From Micromonospora halophytica (GTDB lineage: Bacteria > Actinomycetota > Actinomycetes > Mycobacteriales > Micromonosporaceae): a stretch of 64,000 bases of DNA. The stretch is taken from NCBI RefSeq assembly GCF_900090245.1, contig NZ_FMDN01000006.1:124001-188000 (forward strand). The letters run 5' to 3'. The notes under the pieces were generated by a model. It saw nothing but the letters and a program-made list of their open reading frames with translations. It was not told the DNA's origin and did no database searches. Shown here piece after piece: positions 30,139 through 40,393 of this stretch. A program made the position numbers and the translations under genes. Position 1 is the first letter of the stretch. Every line of letters starts with the position of its first letter.

Positions 30139-31053
30139 ATGACCTGGCCCGTTCGTCGGGTGCTCGCGGCGGTGGTCGCGGTCGGGCTCGCCGCGGCGAC
30201 CGGCTGCACGAGCGCCCGGCCCACCGCCGTCCCCGGGACCACCGCCCCTGTCGGCCCGACCGTGACGCCGGTGCCGCCACCTGCGGAGTTCGCCGCGCTG
30301 GAGCAGCGCTACGACGCCCGGCTCGGCGTCTATGCCCTCGACACCGGCTCCGGCCGCACGCTCGCGTACCGGGCCGACGAACGGTTCGCGTACGCGTCGA
30401 CGTTCAAGGCGTTGGCCGCCGGGGCGCTGCTGGCCGCCACCTCGGACGCGGAGCTGGACCGGGTGGTCCGTTACGGCCGCGAGGACCTGGTGATGCACTC
30501 GCCGGTCACGGAGAAGCACGTCGCGGACGGGATGACCCTGCGCGAGGCCGCCGACGCCGCGGTGCGCTACAGCGACAACACCGCCGCGAACCTGGTGCTC
30601 GCCGAACTGGGTGGCCCGGCCGGGTTCGAGCGGGCGCTGCGCGGCATCGGCGACACCGTCACCGACCCCGCCCGCACCGAACCGGCCCTCAACGAGGCCG
30701 CACCGGGCGACGTCCGCGACACCAGCACGCCGCGCGCCATGGCCGACTCGCTCCAGGCGTACGCGATCGGCGGCGCGTTGTCGGTCGAGGACCAGCGGGT
30801 GCTGCTCGACTGGCTCAAGCGCAACACCACCGGGGCGAACCTGATCCGGGCCGGGGTGCCGGCAGGCTGGCAGGTCGGCGACAAGACCGGCGCCGGCGGG
30901 TACGGCACCCGCAACGACATCGCCGTCCTCTGGCCGCCGGACGCCGCCCCGATCGTGCTGGCCGTGATGTCCCGCCGCGACACGAAGGACGCCCGGCACG
31001 ACGACGCGTTGATCGCGGAGGCGACCAGGGTGACGCTCAAGGCGCTGCGTTGA
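30139..31053 (+). CDS. class A beta-lactamase, predicted lipoprotein
   Basis: 304 residues. All class A motifs are present: S87-T-F-K90 (nucleophile), S145-D-N147, E181-PALN185 (the deacylation Glu) and K249-T-G251. The signal region has a lipobox-like A-T-G-C with Cys23, followed by a Pro/Thr linker, so it should be exported and lipid-anchored. The ATG at 30139 follows GGAGAGGAG. No BlaR/BlaI or transposon is nearby, and base usage matches the neighbours, so it looks intrinsic to the chromosome. The true substrate range cannot be read from the sequence. Confidence 0.92.
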   Translation: MTWPVRRVLAAVVAVGLAAATGCTSARPTAVPGTTAPVGPTVTPVPPPAEFAALEQRYDARLGVYALDTGSGRTLAYRADERFAYASTFKALAAGALLAATSDAELDRVVRYGREDLVMHSPVTEKHVADGMTLREAADAAVRYSDNTAANLVLAELGGPAGFERALRGIGDTVTDPARTEPALNEAAPGDVRDTSTPRAMADSLQAYAIGGALSVEDQRVLLDWLKRNTTGANLIRAGVPAGWQVGDKTGAGGYGTRNDIAVLWPPDAAPIVLAVMSRRDTKDARHDDALIAEATRVTLKALR

Positions 31054-31388
31054 CCGGGTGGCGCTGGGGAGGACGGTCAGCCGGCCGGGTCGGGTGGCAG
31101 GTCGCGGGCGTCGGATGCCGGTCGTCAGGAGCAGGACCCCGGCCTTCGCCGCGCCGCAGCGGCCGTTCGTCTGCCCGGCGAAGTGCTCAGCCAGACCAGG
31201 CACCCGGCATGATCGTCACCGAGGCCGGCAGTCCGCGTCGCCCCGGACCGTCCCGTGACGCCGGGACGGGTGGGCCCGCTGCCCCGATTCGGGGTTCGTG
31301 CGCCGTGCGGCGGGCATAGCGTCAGGTGTGGCGGCTTCCGCCGCCGGGCCGCAGCCTGGCGGTCAGGACGATCTGACGGTGGTGCGAC
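31054..31388. other. 335-base gap with no recognised gene
   Basis: No plus or minus frame here has a start, ribosome site and coding bias together. The only signal noted is TAGCGT near 31316-31321, a possible -10 box about 70 bases before the next start at 31389. Confidence 0.5.
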
Positions 31389-32345
31389 GTGGACAGAACC
31401 GATCCGACGGTGCTGGACGAACTGGAACGGCGCCGCCGGGGCACCGGACTGCCCCGGCTGCTGGGCGTGGTGAGCCTGACTCTCGGCGTGGGTGGGCTGC
31501 TGGCCCCGCGCACGGTGGCCCGGCTGACCGGGGTGGACGACTCCCCGCACGCGGCGGGCGTCATCCCGGCCGTCGCCGCCCGGGAACTCGGGCAGGCCGC
31601 CGGACTGCTGGCCGGACGGCGGCCCGCCGGCTGGACGTGGACCCGGGTCGCCGGTGACGCCGTCGACCTCACCCTGCTCGGGCGGGCCCTCGCGGACCGG
31701 CGCGGTGAGCGCCGCCGGCGGGTGGCTGTCACCACGGCGGTGACCGCCGGCATCGCCGCCGTCGACCTGCTCGCCGCGCTGCGTGCCGGGCGGGCCCGGC
31801 GGGCCCGGGAGCGGCTCATCCTCATGGAGGTCGGGGTCACCGTGAACCGGCCGGCGTCCGAGGCGTACCGGTTCTGGCGCGACCTGGAGAACCTGCCCCG
31901 GTTCATGGCCCACCTGGAATCCGTGCGCGCCGAGGACCTGCGCAACTCGCACTGGACGGCGCGCGGTCCGGCCGGCCGGCACATCAGCTGGGACGCCGAG
32001 ATCGTCGAGGACCGCCCGAACGAGTTGATCTCCTGGCGGTCGCTGCCGGGCGCGCGGGTGCCCAACGCGGGCCGGGTGCGCTTCGTGCCCGCCCCCGGCG
32101 ACCGCGGCACCGAGGTCCGGGTCGAACTCGGGTACGCCCCGCCGGCCGGACGGCTCGGCCGGGCCGTGGCGAAGCTCTTCGGCGAGGAACCGGAGCAGCA
32201 GGTCCGCGACGACCTGCGCCGGTTCAAGCAGGTGCTGGAGACCGGCGAGGTGGTCCGCTCCGACGCCAGCCCCGAGGGCGTCAGCCTGCACCAGCAGCTC
32301 CGGCAGCGACCCGCCCAGCCCCTGCCCGCCGGCCTGCGCGGCTGA
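31389..32345 (+). CDS. SRPBCC/polyketide-cyclase-like protein with membrane N-terminus
   Basis: 318 residues. The N-terminal 140 residues hold two or three hydrophobic helices (LLGVVSLTLGVGGLLAP, VTTAVTAGIAAVDLLAAL). The C-terminal 170 are a START/SRPBCC fold (VGVTVNRPASEAYRFWRDLENLPRFMAHLESV, WDAEIVEDRPNELISWRS, TEVRVELGY), a cavity fold that binds hydrophobic ligands. The start is a GTG at 31389 with a modest GGTGG. It lies 15 bases before the alcohol dehydrogenase gene, so the two are an operon, a pairing I remember seeing in other actinobacteria. Role unknown. Confidence 0.75.
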   Translation: MDRTDPTVLDELERRRRGTGLPRLLGVVSLTLGVGGLLAPRTVARLTGVDDSPHAAGVIPAVAARELGQAAGLLAGRRPAGWTWTRVAGDAVDLTLLGRALADRRGERRRRVAVTTAVTAGIAAVDLLAALRAGRARRARERLILMEVGVTVNRPASEAYRFWRDLENLPRFMAHLESVRAEDLRNSHWTARGPAGRHISWDAEIVEDRPNELISWRSLPGARVPNAGRVRFVPAPGDRGTEVRVELGYAPPAGRLGRAVAKLFGEEPEQQVRDDLRRFKQVLETGEVVRSDASPEGVSLHQQLRQRPAQPLPAGLRG

Positions 32346-32360
32346 CCGAGAGGAGAGACG

Positions 32361-33563
<1,203 letters not shown>

Positions 33564-33613
33564 GCCCGGCGCCGCCTCCGACGACGCCCGGGTGCCGGCC
33601 GACCGGCTGATCG

Positions 33614-33646
33614 GCGGCGGGACCGGGCGCTCTCCGGTTCCGCCGC
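33614..33646. terminator. terminator between convergent genes
   Basis: GCGGCGGGACCGG (33614-33626) pairs with CCGGTTCCGCCGC (33634-33646) through a 7-base loop, with one G-T pair. It lies between the dehydrogenase and glutamate-cysteine ligase 3' ends. Confidence 0.7.
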
Positions 33647-33678
33647 TGGTCACGACCGGGCCGTCGGGTGCCCGCCGG

Positions 33679-35157
33679 TCAGGGCAGCGGCCACTCGTGC
33701 ACGGGGCGGTTGCTGTGCATCAGCTCCACGTAGTGGCGGACCACCTCGCGCAGCGCCTCCGGCCGGTCCAGGTGGTCGGCGGACTCCAGCCGGTGCAACG
33801 TCTCCACCTGCCAGGTGGCGCCGTTGCGTCCGGTCAGGCAGCGCTGCTCGATGATGCCGAGCAGCCGGTCCCGTTCGGCCGGGTCCACGCCCCACCGGTC
33901 CAGCCCGTGGTACGCCAGCGGCAGCAGCCGGCGCAGCACCAGCTCGGTCACCGGCAGGTAGCCCAGCCCGGGCCAGAACACCTGGCCGTCGATGCCGTAC
34001 CGGGCGCCACTGTGGAAGTTCTCCTCGGCGGCGCTGAACGACATCTGCGACCACAGCGGACGATCCGACTCGGCCAGGCCGCGCACCAGCCCGAAGTAGA
34101 ACGCGCCGTTGGCGACCGTGTCCAGCACGGTCGGCCCGGCGGGCAGCACCCGGTTCTCCACCCGCAGGTGGGGTCGGCCCTTGAGCACGTCGTAGACGGG
34201 TCGGTTCCAGCGGTAGACGGTGCCGTTGTGCAGCCGCAACTCGGCGAGCTTCGGCACCCCGCCGGCCGCGAGCGCCTCGGCCGGGTCCTCCGGGTCGCAG
34301 ACCGGCAACAGGGCCGGGAAGTAGCGCACGTTCTCCTCGAACAGGTCGAAGACGCTGGTGATCCAGCGTTCGCCGAACCAGACGCGCGGACGTACCCCCT
34401 GTGCCTTGATCTCTTCCGAGCGGGTGTCGGTGGCCTGCTGGAACAGCGGGATGCGGGTCTCGCGCCACAGCTCCCGGCCGAAGAAGAGGGGGGAGTTCGC
34501 GCCGAGCGCCACCTGGATGCCGGCGATCGCCTGGGCGGCGTTCCAGTAGTCGGCGAACTGCGCCGGGCTGACCTGGAGATGGAACTGGGTGCTGGTGCAG
34601 GCGGCCTCGGGGGTGATGGTGTCCGCGGTGGCGGTCAGCCGCTCCACCCCGGTGATCGCGATCCGCAGGTCCTCACCGCGGGCGGCGAAGATCTGCTCGT
34701 TGAGCAGCTTGTAGCGCGGGTTCGCCGACAGTGTCGCGGCGGTCAGGTGCTCCGGGCGCAGGGTGGGCAGAATGCCGATCATCACCAGGTGTGTGCCGAC
34801 GGTGCGGGCCTTGGACTCGGCGGCGTTGAGGCTGGCCCGTACGTGCTGCTCGAACTCGGCGGTGCCGGTGCCGGCCAGCCGGCGCGGGGCGACGTTGATC
34901 TCGACGTTGAACTGCCCCAGTTCGGTCTGGAAGCTGGGGTCGGCGACGGCGGAGAGGACGTCGGCGTTGCGCATCGCCGGCATGGACTCGTCGTCGACCA
35001 GATTGATCTCGATCTCCAGCCCGGTCATCGGCCGCTCGACGTCGAAGCGTGACTCGCGCAGCATCTCGGCGAACACGTCCAGGCACCGGCGTACCTTCTC
35101 GCGGTAGCGGGCCCGGTCCTCACGACTGAAGGTGCGCACGCCGACGTCCTCGCCCAT
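33679..35157 (-). CDS. glutamate-cysteine ligase family protein (GCS2 type)
   Basis: 492 residues. Landmarks of the carboxylate-amine ligase fold: GLEIEINLVDDESMP, ELGQFNVEINVAPR (acidic metal ligands), ACTSTQFHLQVSP, LGANSPLFFGRELWRETRIP and LRVENRVLPAGPT. By family it joins glutamate to cysteine or another amine using ATP. Actinobacteria of this group use mycothiol rather than glutathione, so ergothioneine-type (EgtA-like) or another gamma-glutamyl product is possible; egt neighbours are not visible. The ATG at 35157 follows AAGGTGG. It is divergent from the DUF3817 gene. Confidence 0.8.
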   Translation of the reverse strand: MGEDVGVRTFSREDRARYREKVRRCLDVFAEMLRESRFDVERPMTGLEIEINLVDDESMPAMRNADVLSAVADPSFQTELGQFNVEINVAPRRLAGTGTAEFEQHVRASLNAAESKARTVGTHLVMIGILPTLRPEHLTAATLSANPRYKLLNEQIFAARGEDLRIAITGVERLTATADTITPEAACTSTQFHLQVSPAQFADYWNAAQAIAGIQVALGANSPLFFGRELWRETRIPLFQQATDTRSEEIKAQGVRPRVWFGERWITSVFDLFEENVRYFPALLPVCDPEDPAEALAAGGVPKLAELRLHNGTVYRWNRPVYDVLKGRPHLRVENRVLPAGPTVLDTVANGAFYFGLVRGLAESDRPLWSQMSFSAAEENFHSGARYGIDGQVFWPGLGYLPVTELVLRRLLPLAYHGLDRWGVDPAERDRLLGIIEQRCLTGRNGATWQVETLHRLESADHLDRPEALREVVRHYVELMHSNRPVHEWPLP

Positions 35158-35309
35158 GGTCACCACCTTGTCACCGTTGGTTCTCCCAACCTCGCACGTT
35201 CCGGCAAGGACGGGAAAGACCCGAAGGACTCTTACCTACCCGTCCCGCGCGGAGGTGATCCCTGTCGCGCCGGGGAGTCGAGGTGCCCGGCCGGGGCCGG
35301 AGGGCTCGC

Positions 35310-35315
35310 TACGAT
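35310..35315 (+). promoter_or_regulatory. -10 box of a probable leaderless transcript
   Basis: TACGAT ends six bases before the ATG at 35322, and no ribosome site precedes the gene. Confidence 0.5.
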
Positions 35316-35321
35316 GGCGCG

Positions 35322-35660
35322 ATGCGCGAGAAGACCACCCGGCTGTTCGTGGCGGCGGCGATCGCCGAAGCGTGTTCCTGGCTGGCCCTGCTGGTCGGCA
35401 TGGCGGTCAAGTACGGCCCTCCGGCCAACGAGATCGGCGTCAAGATCTTCGGCCCGGTGCACGGCGCGCTCTTCGTGGCGTACGGGCTGCTGGTGCTGGT
35501 GATGGCTCGGACGCACCGGTGGAGCCCGGCGGTCACCGTCGTCGCGCTGGTCTGCTCCGTGCCGCCGTTCGCCACCCTGTTCTTCGAGCGCTGGGCCAAG
35601 CGGCGCGGCCTGCTCGACGCCGCGCCGCGGTCGCAACGCCCGCTCACCCCGGTCGGCTGA
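35322..35660 (+). CDS. DUF3817 integral membrane protein
   Basis: 112 residues with three hydrophobic helices. The conserved DUF3817 pattern is visible: EACSWLALLVGMAVKY, GPVHGALFVAYGLLVL and VPPFATLFFERWAKRRG. Small membrane proteins of this family are widespread in actinobacteria and have no assigned role. It is probably leaderless (TACGAT six bases before the ATG). It is convergent with the following gene across about 46 bases that contain a short GC-rich inverted repeat (CGCCCGCC/GGCGGGCG). Confidence 0.8.
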   Translation: MREKTTRLFVAAAIAEACSWLALLVGMAVKYGPPANEIGVKIFGPVHGALFVAYGLLVLVMARTHRWSPAVTVVALVCSVPPFATLFFERWAKRRGLLDAAPRSQRPLTPVG

Positions 35661-35706
35661 CCCCGCCCGCCCACGGCCGTCGCCCCGCCGGGCGGGCGCG
35701 AAACCC

Positions 35707-36249
35707 TCAGCCGGTCAGCACCGAGCAGGCACCCACGCTCGCCAGCAGCAGCAGTCCGAGCGCCGCCTGGAGCAGCAGTGGCGGCCCGAGATGCGACCAG
35801 ACGGTCGCGGTACGCGGCCGCAGCGGCTGCGCGGTGGTCAGGTTGACGATCCGCTCCACCTTCGGCGGCAGGTCGGGATCCTGCGGGCGCAGGGTGAGCT
35901 GCACGTGGTCGCCCGGGTGCAGGGCGCTCTGCGGCAGGTGTCCGTGCAGCTCCACCTCGTAGAGGACGCCGGCCGCGTCGCGGACCCGCAGCGGGGTCAC
36001 CAGGAACTCGGGACCCTTCTTCAGGTCCTTCCACTTGCGCCGGGCGCCGCCTCCGCCGCCGCCGGACGAGATCAGCGTGCGCACCAGCAGCACCAGCAGA
36101 CCCGTCACGCTCGCGGCGGTCACCACCGCCAACAGCACCGGCTGCCCGATGCGGACCTCCCGGGGATATCCCTCCAGCAGCCGGACGACCCGCCCGGTGA
36201 GGATGCGCTGCGTCGGGCGCACGACGCGGGGCGCGAGATCGCTGTCCAT
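35707..36249 (-). CDS. membrane protein of unknown function
   Basis: 180 residues. One hydrophobic helix (about 37-60, PVLLAVVTAASVTGLLVLLVRTL) and a second at the C-terminus (about 155-177) bracket a roughly 90-residue beta-rich soluble segment (FLVTPLRVRDAAGVLYEVELHGHLPQSALHPGDHVQL) that resembles a small barrel domain. A Gly run is followed by RRKWKDLKKG. The ATG at 36249 follows GGTGGTGATC. It is divergent from the Balon-like gene. No family recognised. Confidence 0.65.
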   Translation of the reverse strand: MDSDLAPRVVRPTQRILTGRVVRLLEGYPREVRIGQPVLLAVVTAASVTGLLVLLVRTLISSGGGGGGARRKWKDLKKGPEFLVTPLRVRDAAGVLYEVELHGHLPQSALHPGDHVQLTLRPQDPDLPPKVERIVNLTTAQPLRPRTATVWSHLGPPLLLQAALGLLLLASVGACSVLTG

Positions 36250-36404
36250 GATCACCACCGAGAGTCCGGATCCGTGCACTGATGGTATCGGCCCTCCCGG
36301 TCGAACGACGTGAATGAACTCCCGGTCACGCCCGGCGGTGCGGCGAGGTGACATCCCCGGTGGCGCGGGTAAGCGTGCGGCCGAGCTGGAAAGGGGTCTT
36401 GAGC

Positions 36405-37523
36405 ATGCAGCTGTCCTTCCTGCGCCCGCTCTACGACCGGCCCGGGCCGTGGTGCTCGGTATACCTGGACGCCTCCCGGGACACCCACGACGCGCATCCA
36501 CAGGTCGACCTGCGCTGGCGGGCCCTCAAGGGCCAGCTGCTGGAGCAGGGCGCCGACGCCGGGAGCATCGACGCGATCGAACGGGTGGTGCGCGGGCACG
36601 ACCCGATGCCGGGGGACTACGGCATCGCGGTCTTCGCCACCCGAGGTCACGTGGTGCTCACCGAGTACCTGACCGCGCCGCCGCTGAAGGACCTGGCCGT
36701 CTGGTCCGACCTGCCGCACACCATGCCGCTGGTGGCCCAGCGGGGTGAGCAGGTCGCCTGGGTGCGGGTGCTGGCCGACCGCACCGGGGCGGACGCGATG
36801 GCGGTCAGCGCGGGCGGGGTGCCCCGCCGGGCACATGTGCAGGGCCGGGAGAGCTGGCAGCTGCGCCGGGTGCAGCCGGGCGGCTGGTCACAGTCCCGCT
36901 ACCAGCGCGCGGCGATGGAGGCGTGGCACCACAACGCCGGCGACGCGGCCGCCGCCACCGTGGAGCTGGCCGAGAAGGTCGGCGCCGAGGTGCTCGTGGT
37001 CGCCGGTGACGTCCGCGCCACCGGCATGATCGCCGCCCAGCTGCCCGAGCGCTGGCAGGACATGGTGGTCCGCACCGACGCCGGCGCCCGCAACGTCGGG
37101 GCCGACGACACCCTGATGGACGACGTGACCGTGCAGACCATCGCGGAGGTCGCCGAACAGCGGGTCGCCGCCGCGCTGGACCGCTTCGGCATGCAGGAGG
37201 ACGTCGGGGCCGGGCTGGACGCCGTGGTCTCCGCCCTGCAACGCAACCAGGTCGACACCATGCTCATCGTCGACGACCCGTCGGCGAACGGGCAGCTCTG
37301 GATCGGCCCCGAGCCCACCGACATCGCCACCGACCCGGGGCAGCTCGCGGCCGTCCGCGACCCGCAGCGGGCCCGGGCCGACGCCGCCCTGGTCCGGGCG
37401 CTGGTCGGCACCGACGCCGAGCTGACCGTCCTCGGCCCGGACGAGGCGCCCGACCTGACCGACGGCGTCGGCGCGGTGCTGCGCTACGTCGACGCCGGCA
37501 CGCCCGGACGTGGCAATGGCTGA
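36405..37523 (+). CDS. Rv2629/Balon-like ribosome-associated factor (eRF1-like family)
   Basis: 372 residues. The start FLRPLYDRPGPWCSVYLDASRDTHDA and the middle (ESWQLRRVQPGGWSQSRYQRAAMEAWHHNA..., VLVVAGDVRATGMIAAQLPE) match the baeRF2/Rv2629 family, bacterial relatives of eukaryotic release factor eRF1. The peptide-releasing GGQ motif is absent. Family members related to Balon bind the ribosomal A site during dormancy, and Rv2629 belongs to the mycobacterial dormancy regulon. A ribosome-hibernation role is inferred. The ATG at 36405 follows AAGGGG. A loose SigF-like sequence (GTGA-N15-GGGTAA) precedes it. Its stop overlaps the ThDP enzyme start by eight bases. Confidence 0.8.
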   Translation: MQLSFLRPLYDRPGPWCSVYLDASRDTHDAHPQVDLRWRALKGQLLEQGADAGSIDAIERVVRGHDPMPGDYGIAVFATRGHVVLTEYLTAPPLKDLAVWSDLPHTMPLVAQRGEQVAWVRVLADRTGADAMAVSAGGVPRRAHVQGRESWQLRRVQPGGWSQSRYQRAAMEAWHHNAGDAAAATVELAEKVGAEVLVVAGDVRATGMIAAQLPERWQDMVVRTDAGARNVGADDTLMDDVTVQTIAEVAEQRVAAALDRFGMQEDVGAGLDAVVSALQRNQVDTMLIVDDPSANGQLWIGPEPTDIATDPGQLAAVRDPQRARADAALVRALVGTDAELTVLGPDEAPDLTDGVGAVLRYVDAGTPGRGNG

Positions 37524-39279
37524 CCGGACGGCGGCCGACCTGGTCGTGGACCGGCTCCGGGCCTGGCGGGTGCCCCGTGTCTTCGGCTATCCGGGGGCGG
37601 CGATCGCCCCGGTGGTCGAGGCGCTGGACGCCGCCGGGGGCGACCCGGAGTTCGTCCCGGCCCGGCACGAGGAGACCGCCGCCTTCATGGCGACCGGGCA
37701 CGCCAAGTTCACCGGGGAGATCGGCGTCTGCCTGGCCACCCAGGGACCCAGCGCGGTGCACCTGCTCAACGGCCTGTACGACGCCAAGCTGGACAGCAAG
37801 CCGGTGGTGGCGGTCGTGGGGGAGGACATCAGCGGCCCGCTGGGCGGCGCGCACGAGGAGATCGGGCTGAGCCGGCTCTTCGGCGACGTCTGCAACCAGT
37901 TCGTCCGCTACGCCCGCTCCCCGGCGCACCTGCCGGTCCTGCTCGACCAGGCGTTCCGGACCGCCGCCGCGACTCGCAGCCCCACCTGCGTGGTGTTGCC
38001 CCGGGCGGTGCAGGAGACCGTCGTGCCCGACCTGCAGCCGTACGCGGCCGGGGTGGTGACCGCGACCCCGGGGGAGCCGCTGGCCCGGGTGCTGCCGCAC
38101 GACGCCGACCTGGGTGCCGCCGCGTCGCTGCTCACCGTGGGACACCGGGTGGCGATCCTGGTGGGCCAGGGTGCCCGGGGTGCAGCCGACGAGGTCGTCG
38201 CGCTCGCCGACCGGCTCGGCGCGGGGGTGGCCACCTCGCTGCTCGGCAAGCCGGTGCTCGACGAGCGGCTGCCCTTCCACACCGGGGTGCTGGGCGAGGT
38301 GGGCACTCCGGCGGCGGCGCAGCTGATGGGCGGGGCGGACACCCTCCTGCTGGTCGGCACGAACGACCCGTGGACCGACTACTTCCCGATGCCGGGCCAG
38401 ACCCGCACGGTGCAGATCGACATCGACGGGCGGCGGATCGGCAACCGTTACCCGGTGGACGTGCCGCTGGTCGGCGATGCCGCCGAGACGCTGCGCGCTC
38501 TGTTGGCCCGGGTGGCGGACCAGCCCAACCGGCAGTGGCGGGCCACCGTGGAGGGCTCGGTCGACCGGTGGCGCCGGCACGCCGCCGCCCGGGCCGCCGA
38601 GCCGGCCGAGCCGGTGAACCCGCAACTGGTGCTGCACGAGCTCTCCGCCCGGCTGCCCCGCGTCGGCGCGGTCGCCGTCGACGTCGGTTCGGTCACCTAC
38701 TGGTACGCCCGCCATCTGGAGCTGCCGCCCGGGGTGAACGCCCAGCTCTGCGGCACCCTCGGCTCGATGGGCTGCGCCCTGCCGTACGCGGTCGCGGCCA
38801 AGCTGGCCCGGCCGCGCGAGCCGGTGGTGGCGCTGGTCGGCGACGGGGCGATGCAGCTCAACGGCCTGGCCGAGCTGATCACCGTGGCGGACCGGTGGCA
38901 GGAGTGGGCCGACCCGCGGCTGGTGGTGCTGGTGCTCAACAACCGCGGCCGCTCCGGCACGGGCGGCGGGCGGCCGCATCTCGACGCCGCGACCCGCCGC
39001 CGCCCCGAGGTGCCGTACGCCGGTTGGGGTCGGCTGCTCGGCCTGCACGGCGTCCGGGTCGACCGGCCGGAGCTGGTCGGGGCGGCCTGGGACGAGGCGC
39101 TCGCCGCGGACCGGCCCTGCGTGCTGGAGGCGGTGGTGGACCCGGCGGTGCCGCTGCGCCCGCCGGAGCCGGCCCTGGCCGATCTGCGGGGGATCTTCGC
39201 CGAGGGCGACGCGGTGCGGCGGGTCCGCGACACGATGCTGCGGGCCCGGACGGCGGTCGAGGCGGAAGACCTCGTTTAG
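37516..39279 (+). CDS. thiamine diphosphate-dependent enzyme (PoxB/acetolactate synthase superfamily)
   Basis: 587 residues. Three ThDP-enzyme domains: the Pyr domain with the catalytic Glu in ARHEETAAFMA, a central Rossmann domain (about 195-330), and the PP domain with the ThDP signature GDGAMQLNGL ... VLVLNN. Pyruvate oxidase or decarboxylase-type activity is likely, but substrate residues cannot be assigned by eye. The ATG at 37516 gives an 8-base ATGGCTGA overlap with the previous stop, like other coupled genes in this window; a GTG at 37510 is possible. Coupling to the Balon-like gene hints at a dormancy or redox-stress role. Confidence 0.85.
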   Translation: MADRTAADLVVDRLRAWRVPRVFGYPGAAIAPVVEALDAAGGDPEFVPARHEETAAFMATGHAKFTGEIGVCLATQGPSAVHLLNGLYDAKLDSKPVVAVVGEDISGPLGGAHEEIGLSRLFGDVCNQFVRYARSPAHLPVLLDQAFRTAAATRSPTCVVLPRAVQETVVPDLQPYAAGVVTATPGEPLARVLPHDADLGAAASLLTVGHRVAILVGQGARGAADEVVALADRLGAGVATSLLGKPVLDERLPFHTGVLGEVGTPAAAQLMGGADTLLLVGTNDPWTDYFPMPGQTRTVQIDIDGRRIGNRYPVDVPLVGDAAETLRALLARVADQPNRQWRATVEGSVDRWRRHAAARAAEPAEPVNPQLVLHELSARLPRVGAVAVDVGSVTYWYARHLELPPGVNAQLCGTLGSMGCALPYAVAAKLARPREPVVALVGDGAMQLNGLAELITVADRWQEWADPRLVVLVLNNRGRSGTGGGRPHLDAATRRRPEVPYAGWGRLLGLHGVRVDRPELVGAAWDEALAADRPCVLEAVVDPAVPLRPPEPALADLRGIFAEGDAVRRVRDTMLRARTAVEAEDLV

Positions 39280-39298
39280 CCGTTTTCCGGTCGGGCAT
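39274..39298 (+). promoter_or_regulatory. weak SigF/SigB-type promoter candidate before the diiron gene
   Basis: GTTT (39274-39277), 15 bases, GGGCAT (39293-39298). It has one mismatch to GGGTAT and lies 30 bases before the ATG at 39329, a natural promoter position. Confidence 0.35.
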
Positions 39299-39328
39299 CA
39301 GGAGACCCCGCCGTTTCCAGGAGGTTCC

Positions 39329-40381
39329 ATGTCCGACGCCGTCGACCGCCGCTACGGCCCCGCGCCACTGCCGCAGCCCCGGGGCGTGGTCTCCGCCGCC
39401 CTGGTCGACGCGCTGCGGCAGCCGCCGCACGACCTGCCGACGGACCTCGGCGCGCAGCTGGCGACGGGGGACCCGCTCGGTGACGAGGACCTCCAGCTGA
39501 CCCTGTTCCTCTGCTACGAGCTGCACTACCGGGGCTGGCAGGGAGTGGACGACGACTGGGAGTGGCAGCCCACGCTGGTGGTGCTCCGGTCGGTCGCCGA
39601 GCGGGCCTTCGAGGCGGCCCTGCGCCGGCTGGCCGGGCCGCTGCCGGCGGTGCTGCCCGCCGGCGTGCCCCGGGCGCTGGCCGACCTGGTGGCCGCCGAC
39701 GACGGGCCGTCGCTCGCCGCCGCGTTGCAGCGCCGGGCCACGCTGGCGCAGTTCCGCGAGTTCGTCACGCACCGGTCGATCTACCACCTGCGCGAGGCCG
39801 ACCCGCACAGCTGGGGTCTGCCCCGGCTCGGCGGGCCGGCGAAGGCCGCCCTGGTGGAGATCCAGATGGACGAGTACGGCAACGGCCGGCTGGACCGGAT
39901 GCACGCCGAACTGTTCCGTGTCACCCTCGACCGACTCGGCCTGGACACCGGGTACGCCGCCCACCTGGACCTGGTCCCGGCGGTCACCCTGGCCACGAAC
40001 AACCTGATCTCGCTGTTCGGGCTGCACCGGCGGCTTCGCGGCGCGCTCCTGGGCCACCTCGCCGCCTTCGAGATGACCTCGTCGCTGCCGAACCGCCGCT
40101 ACGGCAACGGGCTGCGCCGGCTCGGTCTGGACGAGGTGGCCACCCGCTTCTACGACGAGCACGTCGAGGCCGACGCCGTGCACGAGCAGATCGCCGCGTA
40201 CGACCTGTGCGGTGGGCTGGCGCGCGCGGAGCCCGGGCTCACCGCCGACGTGCTGTTCGGTGCGGCCGCCGCGCTGGCGGTGGATCGGCTCTTCGCGGCG
40301 TACCTGCTCGACAGCTGGGCCGTCGGCCGGTCCTCACTGCGTCCGGCACCCGAGCCCGTCGCCCTTCCCGCCGCAGCCTGA
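39329..40381 (+). CDS. haem-oxygenase-like diiron (iron-containing redox enzyme) family protein
   Basis: 350 residues, all helical. Candidate metal ligands lie in LFLCYELHYRGW, EFVTHRSIYHLREADPHSW, VEIQMDEYGNG and YDEHVEADAVHEQIAAYD, an arrangement of Glu and His recalling HDO-fold oxidases and oxygenases such as UndA or SznF. Those enzymes perform unusual oxidations, and this subfamily has no assigned substrate that I know of. The ATG at 39329 follows CAGGAGG. The convergent CDGSH gene 12 bases away encodes a plausible electron donor. Confidence 0.75.
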   Translation: MSDAVDRRYGPAPLPQPRGVVSAALVDALRQPPHDLPTDLGAQLATGDPLGDEDLQLTLFLCYELHYRGWQGVDDDWEWQPTLVVLRSVAERAFEAALRRLAGPLPAVLPAGVPRALADLVAADDGPSLAAALQRRATLAQFREFVTHRSIYHLREADPHSWGLPRLGGPAKAALVEIQMDEYGNGRLDRMHAELFRVTLDRLGLDTGYAAHLDLVPAVTLATNNLISLFGLHRRLRGALLGHLAAFEMTSSLPNRRYGNGLRRLGLDEVATRFYDEHVEADAVHEQIAAYDLCGGLARAEPGLTADVLFGAAAALAVDRLFAAYLLDSWAVGRSSLRPAPEPVALPAAA

Positions 40382-40393
40382 CCCACCCGCCGG

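Noticed and set aside
30139..31053. Possible acquired resistance island around the beta-lactamase
   Set aside because: No transposase, integrase or direct repeats nearby and codon usage matches the neighbours; more likely an intrinsic chromosomal gene.
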